From the NCBI GenBank assembly GCA_964469055.1, contig CAYXXN010000071.1:1-13848 (forward strand): a stretch of DNA of 13,848 nt. Reading direction: 5' to 3'. Within the stretch, counting starts at the first letter, position 1; the number at the start of each line of letters is the position of its first letter. This DNA is from CAYXXN01 sp964469055 (GTDB lineage: Bacteria; Acidobacteriota; Thermoanaerobaculia; Multivoradales; JAHEKO01). Below the pieces are notes generated by a model that was not told the origin of the DNA, searched no databases, and saw nothing but the letters and a program-made list of their open reading frames with translations. The position numbers were made by a program, and so were the translations under genes. Below are positions 7,231-13,848 of this stretch, piece by piece.

Positions 7231-8562
7231 GTGTCCCGCGCCAGCTCCCACCGAGAGCCGGAGACCCAACCGCCCGAGGACGGGGTCGATCGCCGGACGC
7301 TGCTCGCCCGCTCGCTCATGCTGACCGCCGCCGGTTGGGGAGTGCGCTCCGCGGCGGGCGCGGGCGAAGCGGAAGCCCTGCCGCGCGCCCCGGGTCCGCA
7401 CGTGGCGGTGATCGGCGCCGGGGCCTTCGGCGGCTGGACGGCACTCGCCCTGCGGCGCGCCGGCGCGCGGGTCACGCTCCTCGACGCCTGGGGACCGGGC
7501 AACGCCCGCGCCAGCTCCGGGGGCGAGACCCGGGTCATCCGCGGCATGTACGGACCCGACCGGATCTACGTCGAGTGGGTGGTGCGCTCGTTCGCCCTCT
7601 GGCGCGATGCCGAGGAGCGCTGGGGGCAGCCGCTCTACCGGCGCACCGGTGCGCTCTGGCTCTTCCAGGGCGACGACGGCTACGCGCGCCACTCGCTGCC
7701 GCTGCTCGCTGGGGCCGGCCTACCGGTCGAGACGCCCTCGCTCGAGGAGGCGGCGAAGCGCTGGCCCCAGATCTCCTTCGAGGACGTGCGGGTGGTCTAC
7801 CTCGAGCGCGAGGCGGGCTATCTCGCCGCCCGGCAGGCCTGTCAGGCCGTGGCTCGCGGGCTGGTGGCGGAGGGCGGTGAGCTCTCTCTGCTCGGCGCGC
7901 GGCCCCTCGCCGGTGTCGGCGAGACGCTCGCCGGCTTGGCGCTCTCCGACGGCACGGAGCTCGCCGCTGACGCCTACGTCTTCGCCTGCGGTCCTTGGCT
8001 GGGCGAAGTCTTCCCGGAGCTGGCGGCGCTCGTCCAGCCGACCCGGCAGGAGGTGTTCTTCTTCGGCCCTCCGGCCGGGATCCCCGACTACGACGAGGAC
8101 CACCTGCCGGTCTGGGTCGACTTCGGCGAGCGCGTCTTCTACGGCATCCCGGGCAACCACTACCGCGGCTTCAAGGTGGCCGACGACAGCCGGGGCGCGC
8201 CGATCGACCCGACGGCGGCCGAGCGCACGGTGACCCCCGAGGCATTGGACCTGGCCCGACGCGAGCTCGCGCGTCGTTTCCCCAGTCTGGCGGGCGCGCC
8301 GCTCCTCGAGGCCCGCGTCTGCCAGTACGAGAACAGCCCCGACGGTGACTTCGTGCTGGATCGCCATCCTGGTTTCGCGAACGTCTGGCTGGCCGGCGGC
8401 GGCTCCGGGCACGGCTTCAAGATGGGGCCGGCTGTGGGCGAGCACGTGGCCGACCTGGTGCTCGGCCGCGCCACGCCGCTAGCCCAGTTCGCTCTCGCGC
8501 GGTTCCCCGACACTCTCGAGGACAGGATCAAGAGCCAGTTCAAGTCCGGCGAGGAGGGCTGA
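7231..8562 (+). CDS. FAD-dependent oxidoreductase, monomeric sarcosine oxidase/DadA-like, with Tat-like N-terminus
   Basis: 443 residues from GTG. The first 45 residues carry D-R21-R22-T-L-L followed by an Ala/Leu stretch, like a twin-arginine signal; an internal ATG at 7318 would remove the arginine pair. A dinucleotide-binding GAGAFG (62-67) follows, then GNARASSGGETRVIRGMY, which matches the region after the Rossmann strand in sarcosine/N-methyl-amino-acid oxidases. Near the C-terminus, C364-QYENSPDGDFVLD corresponds to the segment holding the covalent FAD Cys of monomeric sarcosine oxidase, and AGGGSGHGFKMGP is the closing FAD loop. The expected reaction is oxidation of a secondary or N-methyl amino acid. 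A symporter and a P5C dehydrogenase downstream suggest amino or imino acid catabolism, but the substrate is not determined. Confidence 0.85.
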   Translation: MSRASSHREPETQPPEDGVDRRTLLARSLMLTAAGWGVRSAAGAGEAEALPRAPGPHVAVIGAGAFGGWTALALRRAGARVTLLDAWGPGNARASSGGETRVIRGMYGPDRIYVEWVVRSFALWRDAEERWGQPLYRRTGALWLFQGDDGYARHSLPLLAGAGLPVETPSLEEAAKRWPQISFEDVRVVYLEREAGYLAARQACQAVARGLVAEGGELSLLGARPLAGVGETLAGLALSDGTELAADAYVFACGPWLGEVFPELAALVQPTRQEVFFFGPPAGIPDYDEDHLPVWVDFGERVFYGIPGNHYRGFKVADDSRGAPIDPTAAERTVTPEALDLARRELARRFPSLAGAPLLEARVCQYENSPDGDFVLDRHPGFANVWLAGGGSGHGFKMGPAVGEHVADLVLGRATPLAQFALARFPDTLEDRIKSQFKSGEEG

Positions 8563-8598
8563 GGTGGGGAGCCGGTGGAGCGGCGAGGAGCGGGCGAG

Positions 8599-9021
8599 AT
8601 GCGCCGGCTCGCCCTGATCGTCCTGGGTCTCGCCTCGCCGGCCCTTCTGGCGGCCGGCTGGCTGGGAGCCGGGGCGGGGCTCTTCTACGCTCTCCTGGCG
8701 GTCGTCTTCCCGGTGGCCCTGGCGGCGCTGGCGGCGCCCGCCGGGCGGCCGGCGCCGCGGCTCGGCGTCGTGTTGGCGGTGCTGCTGCTGCTCCTCGGCG
8801 GCTCGGCCGTGGCGCTCTTCGCGGCCCACGGGGCGCCTGCACCCGGCATCGGCAGCGACCTCCCGCTCGGTCTCGTCCTCGCCCTGGGCGGCCTGTGGCT
8901 CCTGCCGCTGGTCGTCGTCGGGCTCGGCTACGGCTGGAGCTTCTCCGAGCACGGTCCTTCGGCCGCGGAGCTCGATCGCGTGCGAGCGGCCGGCGCGGCG
9001 CGGGACGAGACTCGGAGGTAG
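8599..9021 (+). CDS. Small four-helix membrane protein paired with the symporter
   Basis: 140 residues from the ATG at 8599, which has GAGGAG (8585-8590) eight bases upstream; an in-frame GTG at 8575 is less well placed. Four hydrophobic segments are visible: LALIVLGLASPALLAA, YALLAVVFPVALAALA, LGVVLAVLLLLLGGSAVALF, and LVLALGGLWLLPLVVVGLGY. A short charged C-terminal tail (SAAELDRVRAAGAARDETRR) follows. I do not recognise the family. Its stop is one base from the start of a sodium:solute symporter. Such symporters are often encoded beside a short membrane protein (for example YhdT beside PanF), so an accessory-subunit role is plausible, but this is from position only. Confidence 0.75.
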   Translation: MRRLALIVLGLASPALLAAGWLGAGAGLFYALLAVVFPVALAALAAPAGRPAPRLGVVLAVLLLLLGGSAVALFAAHGAPAPGIGSDLPLGLVLALGGLWLLPLVVVGLGYGWSFSEHGPSAAELDRVRAAGAARDETRR

Positions 9022-9022
9022 G

Positions 9023-10528
9023 GTGCCGCTCCTCGATCGTCCGGCGATCCTCTGGATCTGCGTCCTCTACTTCGCCGTCAACTTGGGCGTCGGCGTCTGG
9101 TCGGTGCGCCGTACCCGCTCGCCGCGCGATTTCTTCATCGCCGGCCAGTCCCTCGGCCTCGTCGTCACCGCTCTTGCCACCATGGCGACGGCCTTCAGCG
9201 GCTTCGTCTTCATCGGCGGCCCGGGGCTGACGGCGCGGCTGGGCGTCGCCTCGTTCTTCATCTGGCTGCCGGTCGGGTTCACGGCCGGGCTGCTGTGCTG
9301 GACGGTGGGGAAGCGCCTGCGCCTCCTCGCCGAGGCGCCCGAGGTCTTGACCGTGCCGGACGCGCTCTATCTGCGCTATGGCAGCCGCTGGGTGAGCGGG
9401 CTCGGCGCCGTGGCGGTCGCCGCCGGCACGGTGGGCTACCTGGGAGCCCAGGTGCAGGCGTTGGGAGTCGTCTTCGAGGCCCTGTCGGGCGGGGCGCTCG
9501 CTGGTGTGGCGGCGATGGCCGCCGGCGCCGCCGTGGTCGTCTCCTACACCGCCGCCGGCGGCATGATCGCCGGCGTCTACACCGACGCCGTGCAGGGCGT
9601 GTGGATGGCGGCCTCCGCGATCGCCATCGCCTTCCACGCCGTGCGCTCGGCCGGCGGCGCGCGGAGCCTCGTCGCGGTCCTCGCCGGTGCCGACGGCCCG
9701 GGTCCAGGCTTCCTCGATCCCCTGGCGGGAGCGGCCGGCGCCTCGGCCATGGGCTTTTTTTTCCTCTTCGGCGTGGGCGTTCTCGGGCAGCCGCACCTGC
9801 TGCACAAGTTCTTCATGGTCGGCGATCCACGGCGGCTGCGCTGGCTGCCGCTGGCGCTGGGCGGCGCCCAATCCGCGGCCTTGCTGGTGTGGCCGGCGAT
9901 CGGTCTCGCGGTGCCCGCGCTGGTGGCGCTCGGCCGGATGCCGGTGCCGGCCCGGCCGGACGACGCCACGCCGGCCTACCTGTTGGCGCTCGCCCCGGAT
10001 CTCTTGACCGGGCTCGCGATCGCGGCGGTCCTCGCCGCCGTGATGTCGACGGCGAGCTCGTTGCTCTCGATCGGCGCCGCCGCCCTGGTCCGCGACCTGC
10101 CGCGGGCGTGCGGCCGCGAGCCTGCGGCGAGCCTCGCGCCGGCGAGGATCGCCGTCCTGCTGCTGGCCGTCGGTGCCGTCGCCCTCGCTCACGTCTACGG
10201 TGGGCTGGTCGCCCTGCTCGGCACCTTCGCCTTCGGCACCTTCGCGGCCGCTCTGGCTCCGGCCTTCGCCGTCGGCCTCAACTGGCGACGGGTGAGGGCC
10301 GGGGCGGCGGCGGCCTCGATCGCCGTCGGGCTGGTGGTGCAGCCGCTGCTCGAGCTCGCCTCGCGAGGCGCCTTCGGGCTGCCGAGGTCCCTGGTGCCGA
10401 GCGGCGCCGTGCCGTCGGCGCTGGCGTTGGCTGCCTCGTTCACCACCCTGTTCGTGGTCGCCTGGCTGGCGCCGGCGCGACCGGGAGAGCGCTACGATCC
10501 CCTGGTCGAGGCCGTGCTCGAGACCTAG
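9023..10528 (+). CDS. Sodium:solute symporter (SSS family, PutP-like)
   Basis: 501 residues from GTG, with cggagg (9012-9017) upstream inside the end of the preceding gene. About 13 transmembrane helices are expected. Family marks: RSPRDFFIAGQSLG after the first helix, TAFSGFVFIGGPG in the second, YTAAGGMIAGVYTDAVQG in the middle, GQPHLLHKFFMV (compare the GQPHI stretch of PutP), and VLAAVMSTASSLLSIGAAAL, which carries the Ser-Thr pair of the Na+ site. In TAFSGF the position of PutP Asp55 appears to be Ala, so cation use may differ from PutP. Substrate unknown; an amino acid, imino acid or organic acid would fit the neighbours. A run of eight T at 9755-9762 encodes FF within FFFLF. Confidence 0.88.
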   Translation: MPLLDRPAILWICVLYFAVNLGVGVWSVRRTRSPRDFFIAGQSLGLVVTALATMATAFSGFVFIGGPGLTARLGVASFFIWLPVGFTAGLLCWTVGKRLRLLAEAPEVLTVPDALYLRYGSRWVSGLGAVAVAAGTVGYLGAQVQALGVVFEALSGGALAGVAAMAAGAAVVVSYTAAGGMIAGVYTDAVQGVWMAASAIAIAFHAVRSAGGARSLVAVLAGADGPGPGFLDPLAGAAGASAMGFFFLFGVGVLGQPHLLHKFFMVGDPRRLRWLPLALGGAQSAALLVWPAIGLAVPALVALGRMPVPARPDDATPAYLLALAPDLLTGLAIAAVLAAVMSTASSLLSIGAAALVRDLPRACGREPAASLAPARIAVLLLAVGAVALAHVYGGLVALLGTFAFGTFAAALAPAFAVGLNWRRVRAGAAAASIAVGLVVQPLLELASRGAFGLPRSLVPSGAVPSALALAASFTTLFVVAWLAPARPGERYDPLVEAVLET

Positions 10529-10565
10529 CCGGACGCGGCGTCGCCGCTTGACAGCCTCCGGCTGG
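10525..10565 (+). other. Nested hairpin spanning the symporter stop codon
   Basis: CTAGCCGGA (10525-10533) pairs with TCCGGCTGG (10557-10565) over nine base pairs with one G-T. An inner hairpin GCGGC/GCCGC (10535-10547) has a GTC loop. No T tract follows, so it is not a standard intrinsic terminator. It could attenuate read-through into the selenoprotein gene or protect the upstream mRNA end. Confidence 0.35.
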
Positions 10566-10577
10566 TAGTTCCATCCT
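10548..10577 (+). promoter_or_regulatory. Possible promoter for the selenoprotein gene
   Basis: A perfect TTGACA (10548-10553) is followed after 18 bases by catcct (10572-10577), a poor -10. The GTG start at 10583 has no Shine-Dalgarno, so transcription from here would give a nearly leaderless mRNA. The -35 overlaps the hairpin at 10525-10565. Confidence 0.25.
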
Positions 10578-10582
10578 GACCC

Positions 10583-11140
10583 GTGGCCTGGATCCGGACT
10601 GTGCCTCCCGAGGAGGCGCGTGGACTCCTCGAGCGCCTCTACGAGGCCGCCGTGCGACGGGCCGGCAAGGTGTTCCAGATCCTCCGCATACAGAGCCCGC
10701 GGCCGCGCGTGCTGCAGGCCTCGACGCAGCTCTACGTCGAGGTCATGCGCTCCCCGGAGAGTGGCCTGACCCGCGCCGAGCGCGAGATGATCGCCACGGC
10801 GGTGTCGCGAGCCTGTGGCTGCCACTACTGAATGCGGGCACACGCGGAGGACCTCCGGGTCGAGGTCCAGGATCGAGTGGACGGCGAGGCCATCGTCGGC
10901 GCCCTCACCACCGACTACCGTCAGGGTCCACTCACCCCGCGCGAGCGGGCGATGCTGGATTTTGCCGTGAAGCTCACCCGGCGACAGGAGGAGATGGTGA
11001 GCGCCGACGTCGAGGCTCTGCGCGCCCACGGCTTCGACGACGCCAGCATCCACGATGTCGTGCAGGTGGCGGCGCTGTTCAACTACTACACCCGACTGGC
11101 TGACGGTCTGGGCATCGATCCCGAGCCCGAGTGGAGCTGA
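10583..11140 (+). CDS. AhpD-like peroxidase-related selenoprotein (in-frame UGA read as Sec83)
   Basis: One 185-residue protein if TGA at 10829-10831 is read as selenocysteine. The N-terminus (MAWIRTVPPEEARGLLERLYEA) is typical of the peroxidase-related AhpD-like family. The catalytic motif E-x11-C-x2-C-x3-H is complete except that Sec replaces the second Cys: E68, C80-H-Y-U83, H87. Downstream of the TGA, homology continues without frame change (RAHAEDLR, then LDFAVKLTR, VEALRAHGFDD and FNYYTRLADGLGI). By analogy with M. tuberculosis AhpD (Cys130, Cys133, His137), Sec is at the Cys133 position. The expected role is thiol-dependent reduction of peroxides or a related redox reaction in the cytoplasm. 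AhpD-like CxxU selenoproteins are known from bacterial selenoproteome surveys. No Shine-Dalgarno is seen before the GTG. The stop overlaps the next gene by 10 nt. Confidence 0.88.
10842..10860 (+). promoter_or_regulatory. Bacterial SECIS-like hairpin in the selenoprotein coding region
   Basis: CGGAG (10845-10849) pairs perfectly with CTCCG (10853-10857), leaving a three-base loop GAC. Past a G-G mismatch, AC (10842-10843) pairs with GT (10859-10860). The first loop base, G10850, lies 18 nt after the UGA. Bacterial SECIS elements are recognised by a short stem, a small apical loop with G among its first two bases and a spacing of roughly 16-37 nt from the UGA, and this fits all three. SelB binding is inferred. 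Confidence 0.7.
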
Positions 11141-12471
11141 TCCGCCTCGAGTACGCGAGCTTTCGCGACTTCGCGCGCGAGCTCTCGCCGCGGATGACGC
11201 GGAACGGTCTCTGGCTGGCCAGCGAGCGGCCCGCGCCGCTCGGCGCCGACGTCGCCGTCGATCTCGATCTCGCCGACGGTTTCCGGCTGCTGCGCGGCCA
11301 CGGGGAGGTGACCGCCGCCCTCGCCGAGGGACCGCCGGCGGCCCGCGGTATGTCGATCGCCTTCCGCGAGCTCGACGCCGCCAGCCGTCACCTGGTGGAC
11401 AAGATCGTCGCTCGCCAGCGGGCGTCCGGTGGCAGCGTCCTCGTGTTGCCGGGAGTGGCGAGCGAGCTGGTCGAGCGCGAAGGTGCGAGCGAGGACGCGG
11501 GGTGGCCAGCGGCCGAGGAGGAGGAGGGGGAGGCGGCCGCGACGCCTCGGGCGGCACAGTGGCTCCCGCCGCAAGAGGAGGAACGGCTGATCGGCGAGCT
11601 GATGGTGGCCGAGCTCGAGGAGATGCTGGCGGGCGTAGGGCAAGCAGGAGAAGAACAACTGGAAGATCAAGTAGAGGAACAAGTAGAGGAACAAGTAGAG
11701 GAACAAGTAGAAGAACAGGGAAGGGAAGGCCTCCACGAACAGGAACAGGAAACAGAAGATCAAGTAGGGGAACGAGTAGCGGGGCGGCTGGCTGCGCCGC
11801 GTCTCGTTCGCACGCGAGGCACGCTCGAGCCGCCGACGGCAGCGTCCGATGCGGTGCCGTCGGCCGAGCCGCGGCGGGTTGCCCCCAAACCTCGGCGGCC
11901 GGGGAGCCTCCTCCGCTGGGCGGCGGCGGTCGCGGCGCTGGTTGGTGTGGGCTGGATCCTCACCCAGGCGCCCTGGGGGAGAGGAGAGCGGCCGGCCCTG
12001 CCTTCGGACGCGCCCGCAGAGCCGGCGACGGTGCCCTCAGCACCCGAGCCGATGCCGTCGGCTCCAACGGCCGAGTCCGAGCCTTCCCCTACTCGATCAG
12101 TTCCCGCTCCAAAGCCCGAGTCCGAGCCTTCCTTTACTCGAGTAGTTACCGTTCTTGCCGCGCGGCAGGGCGAGAAGACCGTCATCACCCTGGTGCTCGA
12201 CGGCGCTGCGGCGCCGGGGCGCTGGGCTCTCGAGCGCGTGTCGGGGGGCCGGCCGCGTGAGGTGGTGAAGCTCTTCGGCGTCGCCAGCCTGCCGCAGCCG
12301 CCGAGCCTGGAGCTCGCCGATCCGCTGGTGGCCCGCCTGCGCGGCGGGTTGCATTCGGGGCCGCGGGGGGCCGAGCTGCACCTGGTGGCCGACCTCGCCG
12401 ATCCGCGCGCCCGGCTGGCGGGCGTCGAGGCGGGCGAGCGCTCGCTGCGCCTCGTGTTCCTGCGCGACTAG
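11131..12471 (+). CDS. PilZ-like / single TM / AMIN-like protein
   Basis: 446 residues from a GTG that overlaps the selenoprotein 3' end by 10 nt; no Shine-Dalgarno is visible, so translation is probably coupled. Residues 1-100 resemble a PilZ fold (LSPRMTRNGLWLAS, then GHGEVTAA and ARGMSIAFREL), although the RxxxR and DxSxxG c-di-GMP motifs are not clearly intact. Residues about 125-220 are an acidic, Glu/Gln-rich linker with four EQVE-type units (179-194). One transmembrane helix lies at about 260-279, preceded by positive residues (PKPRRPG), which predicts N-in, C-out. A Pro/Ser-rich spacer leads to a C-terminal domain (338-446: VITLVLDG, PREVVKLFGV, VARLRGGLHSG, ELHLVADLAD) that looks AMIN-like. 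AMIN domains bind cell-wall or pilus-secretion partners, so a role in envelope or type IV pilus control is plausible. Two domains hold lower-GC repeat DNA. Confidence 0.75.
   Translation: MELIRLEYASFRDFARELSPRMTRNGLWLASERPAPLGADVAVDLDLADGFRLLRGHGEVTAALAEGPPAARGMSIAFRELDAASRHLVDKIVARQRASGGSVLVLPGVASELVEREGASEDAGWPAAEEEEGEAAATPRAAQWLPPQEEERLIGELMVAELEEMLAGVGQAGEEQLEDQVEEQVEEQVEEQVEEQGREGLHEQEQETEDQVGERVAGRLAAPRLVRTRGTLEPPTAASDAVPSAEPRRVAPKPRRPGSLLRWAAAVAALVGVGWILTQAPWGRGERPALPSDAPAEPATVPSAPEPMPSAPTAESEPSPTRSVPAPKPESEPSFTRVVTVLAARQGEKTVITLVLDGAAAPGRWALERVSGGRPREVVKLFGVASLPQPPSLELADPLVARLRGGLHSGPRGAELHLVADLADPRARLAGVEAGERSLRLVFLRD
11641..11785 (+). repeat. Lower-GC tract with four tandem 12-bp units (11665-11712) encoding EQVE
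   Basis: Units at 11665-11712 read gatcaagtagag, gaacaagtagag twice and gaacaagtagaa, all in frame. Flanking bases up to 11785 contain degenerate versions (caagtaggggaacgagtag at 11761-11779). Codon use here (GTA, CAA, GAA, GGA, ACA) differs sharply from the G/C-ending codons of the rest of the gene. Confidence 0.85.
12071..12150. repeat. Direct repeat pair carrying inverted copies of the AGTAGRGGAA repeat
   Basis: ccgagtccgagccttcc occurs at 12071-12087 and again at 12116-12132, 45 bp apart. Each copy is followed by a related string (cctactcgatcagttcccg and tttactcgagtagttaccg). The reverse complement of 12084-12098 is gatcgagtaggggaa, which matches gatcaagtaggggaa at 11758-11772 in 14 of 15 positions. 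The 12-mer at 12134-12145 equals 63-74. The region encodes the Pro/Ser/Glu spacer after the TM helix. Confidence 0.75.
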
Positions 12472-12479
12472 CGGCGGCG

Positions 12480-12485
12480 TACAAT
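12480..12485 (+). promoter_or_regulatory. Candidate -10 (TACAAT) for the bacilliredoxin gene
   Basis: TACAAT matches the -10 consensus at five of six positions and sits just after the preceding stop codon (12469-12471), in the 75-nt gap before the GTG at 12547. No convincing -35 is present in the GC-rich sequence upstream. Confidence 0.4.
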
Positions 12486-12533
12486 AAGGCGTTCCGGCCG
12501 GCTCGCCCGGCGGGGAATCCCACCACCGCCCCC

Positions 12534-12540
12534 AGGAGGT
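12534..12540 (+). promoter_or_regulatory. Strong Shine-Dalgarno of the bacilliredoxin gene
   Basis: AGGAGGT lies six bases before the GTG at 12547 and decides that start. It is the best ribosome-binding site in the window and contrasts with the absent ones before lon, the oxidoreductase and the selenoprotein. Confidence 0.8.
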
Positions 12541-12546
12541 CGCACC

Positions 12547-12969
12547 GTGCCCTACAGTCCGCTGCTGGTCCAGCCAATGCGCGAGGAGCTCGTCCGCGTC
12601 GGCTTTTCGGAGCTGCGCACGCCCCAGGAGGTCGACGCCTTTCTCGCCGACCGCGAGGGCGCCGCGCTCTTGGTCGTCAACTCGGTGTGCGGCTGCGCCG
12701 CCGGTCAGGCGCGCCCCGGGGTGCGCCTCGCGGTGCAGCACCCGGCGGCGCCGCGGCGGCTGGCGACGGTCTTCGCCGGCCAGGACCTCGAAGCCACGGC
12801 TCGCGCCCGCGGCCACTTCGCGGACATCCCGCCGTCGAGCCCCTCGATCGCCCTACTCAAGGACGGCGAGCTGGTCTACTTCGTGCCCCGGCACCGCATC
12901 GAGGGCCGCAGCGCCGACGAGGTGGCCGCCGACCTGACCGCCGCCTTCGAGCGCCACTTCGCCGGCTGA
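12547..12969 (+). CDS. Bacilliredoxin, BrxA/BrxB (YphP/YqiW) family
   Basis: 140 residues from GTG, the normal family length (about 140-145). The family active site is present as VNSVC48-G-C50-AAGQARPG, the CGC motif of the DUF1094/bacilliredoxin family. Other family marks are the N-terminal YSPLLVQPMREELVRVGFSEL, the central FAGQDLEATARAR, and SPSIALLKDGELVYFVPRHRIEG. In Bacillus these thioredoxin-fold proteins remove bacillithiol from mixed disulfides. In other phyla the thiol partner may differ, and no bacillithiol-synthesis gene is in view. It lies between the PilZ/AMIN-like gene and P5C dehydrogenase, 22 nt before the latter, so co-transcription with it is likely. The AhpD-like selenoprotein two genes upstream is another thiol-redox protein. 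Confidence 0.92.
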   Translation: MPYSPLLVQPMREELVRVGFSELRTPQEVDAFLADREGAALLVVNSVCGCAAGQARPGVRLAVQHPAAPRRLATVFAGQDLEATARARGHFADIPPSSPSIALLKDGELVYFVPRHRIEGRSADEVAADLTAAFERHFAG

Positions 12970-12991
12970 ACGGCCGCGAGGAGGGTCGAGC

Positions 12992-13848
<857 letters not shown>

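Noticed and set aside
9755..9762. Run of eight T as a frameshift site in the symporter
   Set aside because: The frame is continuous and the encoded FFFLF fits a transmembrane helix. It is at most a sequencing-error hotspot.
10583..10831. Pseudogene or nonsense mutation in the AhpD-like gene
   Set aside because: The TGA is at exactly the redox Cys position, the frame stays intact, and a SECIS-like hairpin follows. A random stop would be unlikely to meet all three.
8540..11557. Very long open frame on the minus strand (about 1005 codons)
   Set aside because: It is Arg/Gly/Ala/Pro/Asp-rich without any recognisable domain and lies opposite four well-supported plus-strand genes. It results from scarce stop codons in GC-rich DNA.
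11665..11712. CRISPR array
   Set aside because: The units are 12 bp, contiguous and in frame, with no spacers.

Overview
This is a very GC-rich bacterial window with almost no gene-free space. The protein families suggest a deep-branching, probably soil, sediment or marine Gram-negative such as an acidobacterium, possibly of the Thermoanaerobaculia type. The pointers are a sulfatase-fold enzyme fused to TPRs, a secreted SGNH hydrolase ending in a DGFETGD-type tail, a PilZ/AMIN-like protein and many GTG starts. The taxonomic placement is inference and no marker gene is present.

Left part, minus strand (75-4531): a two-gene unit. A secreted SGNH/GDSL hydrolase with tandem fibronectin-like domains is followed by a sulfatase-superfamily enzyme with a C-terminal TPR array. 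The second gene appears to start at a TTG that overlaps the stop of the first. Positions 4532-4710 form a divergent promoter region that becomes unusually AT-rich just before lon.

Middle and right, plus strand (4711-13848): Lon protease; a FAD oxidoreductase of the sarcosine-oxidase type with a twin-arginine-like N-terminus; a four-helix small membrane protein and a sodium:solute symporter one base apart; an AhpD-like selenoprotein with an in-frame UGA; a PilZ-TM-AMIN-like protein; a bacilliredoxin; and the N-terminal half of L-glutamate gamma-semialdehyde (P5C) dehydrogenase, cut by the right edge. The symporter, oxidase and P5C dehydrogenase would fit uptake and oxidation of an amino or imino acid. 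The selenoprotein and bacilliredoxin are thiol-redox proteins. Whether these genes form one pathway is inference.

The most notable item is the selenoprotein at 10583-11140. Simple ORF calling splits it into two pieces at a TGA that sits exactly at the second Cys of the AhpD motif E-x11-C-x2-C-x3-H. A short hairpin with a G-first loop lies 18 nt downstream, as expected of a bacterial SECIS. The second notable item is a degenerate, lower-GC repeat built on 'aagtagaggaac'. It occurs in direct and inverted copies at the left edge and twice within the PilZ/AMIN-like gene, where it encodes linker sequence.
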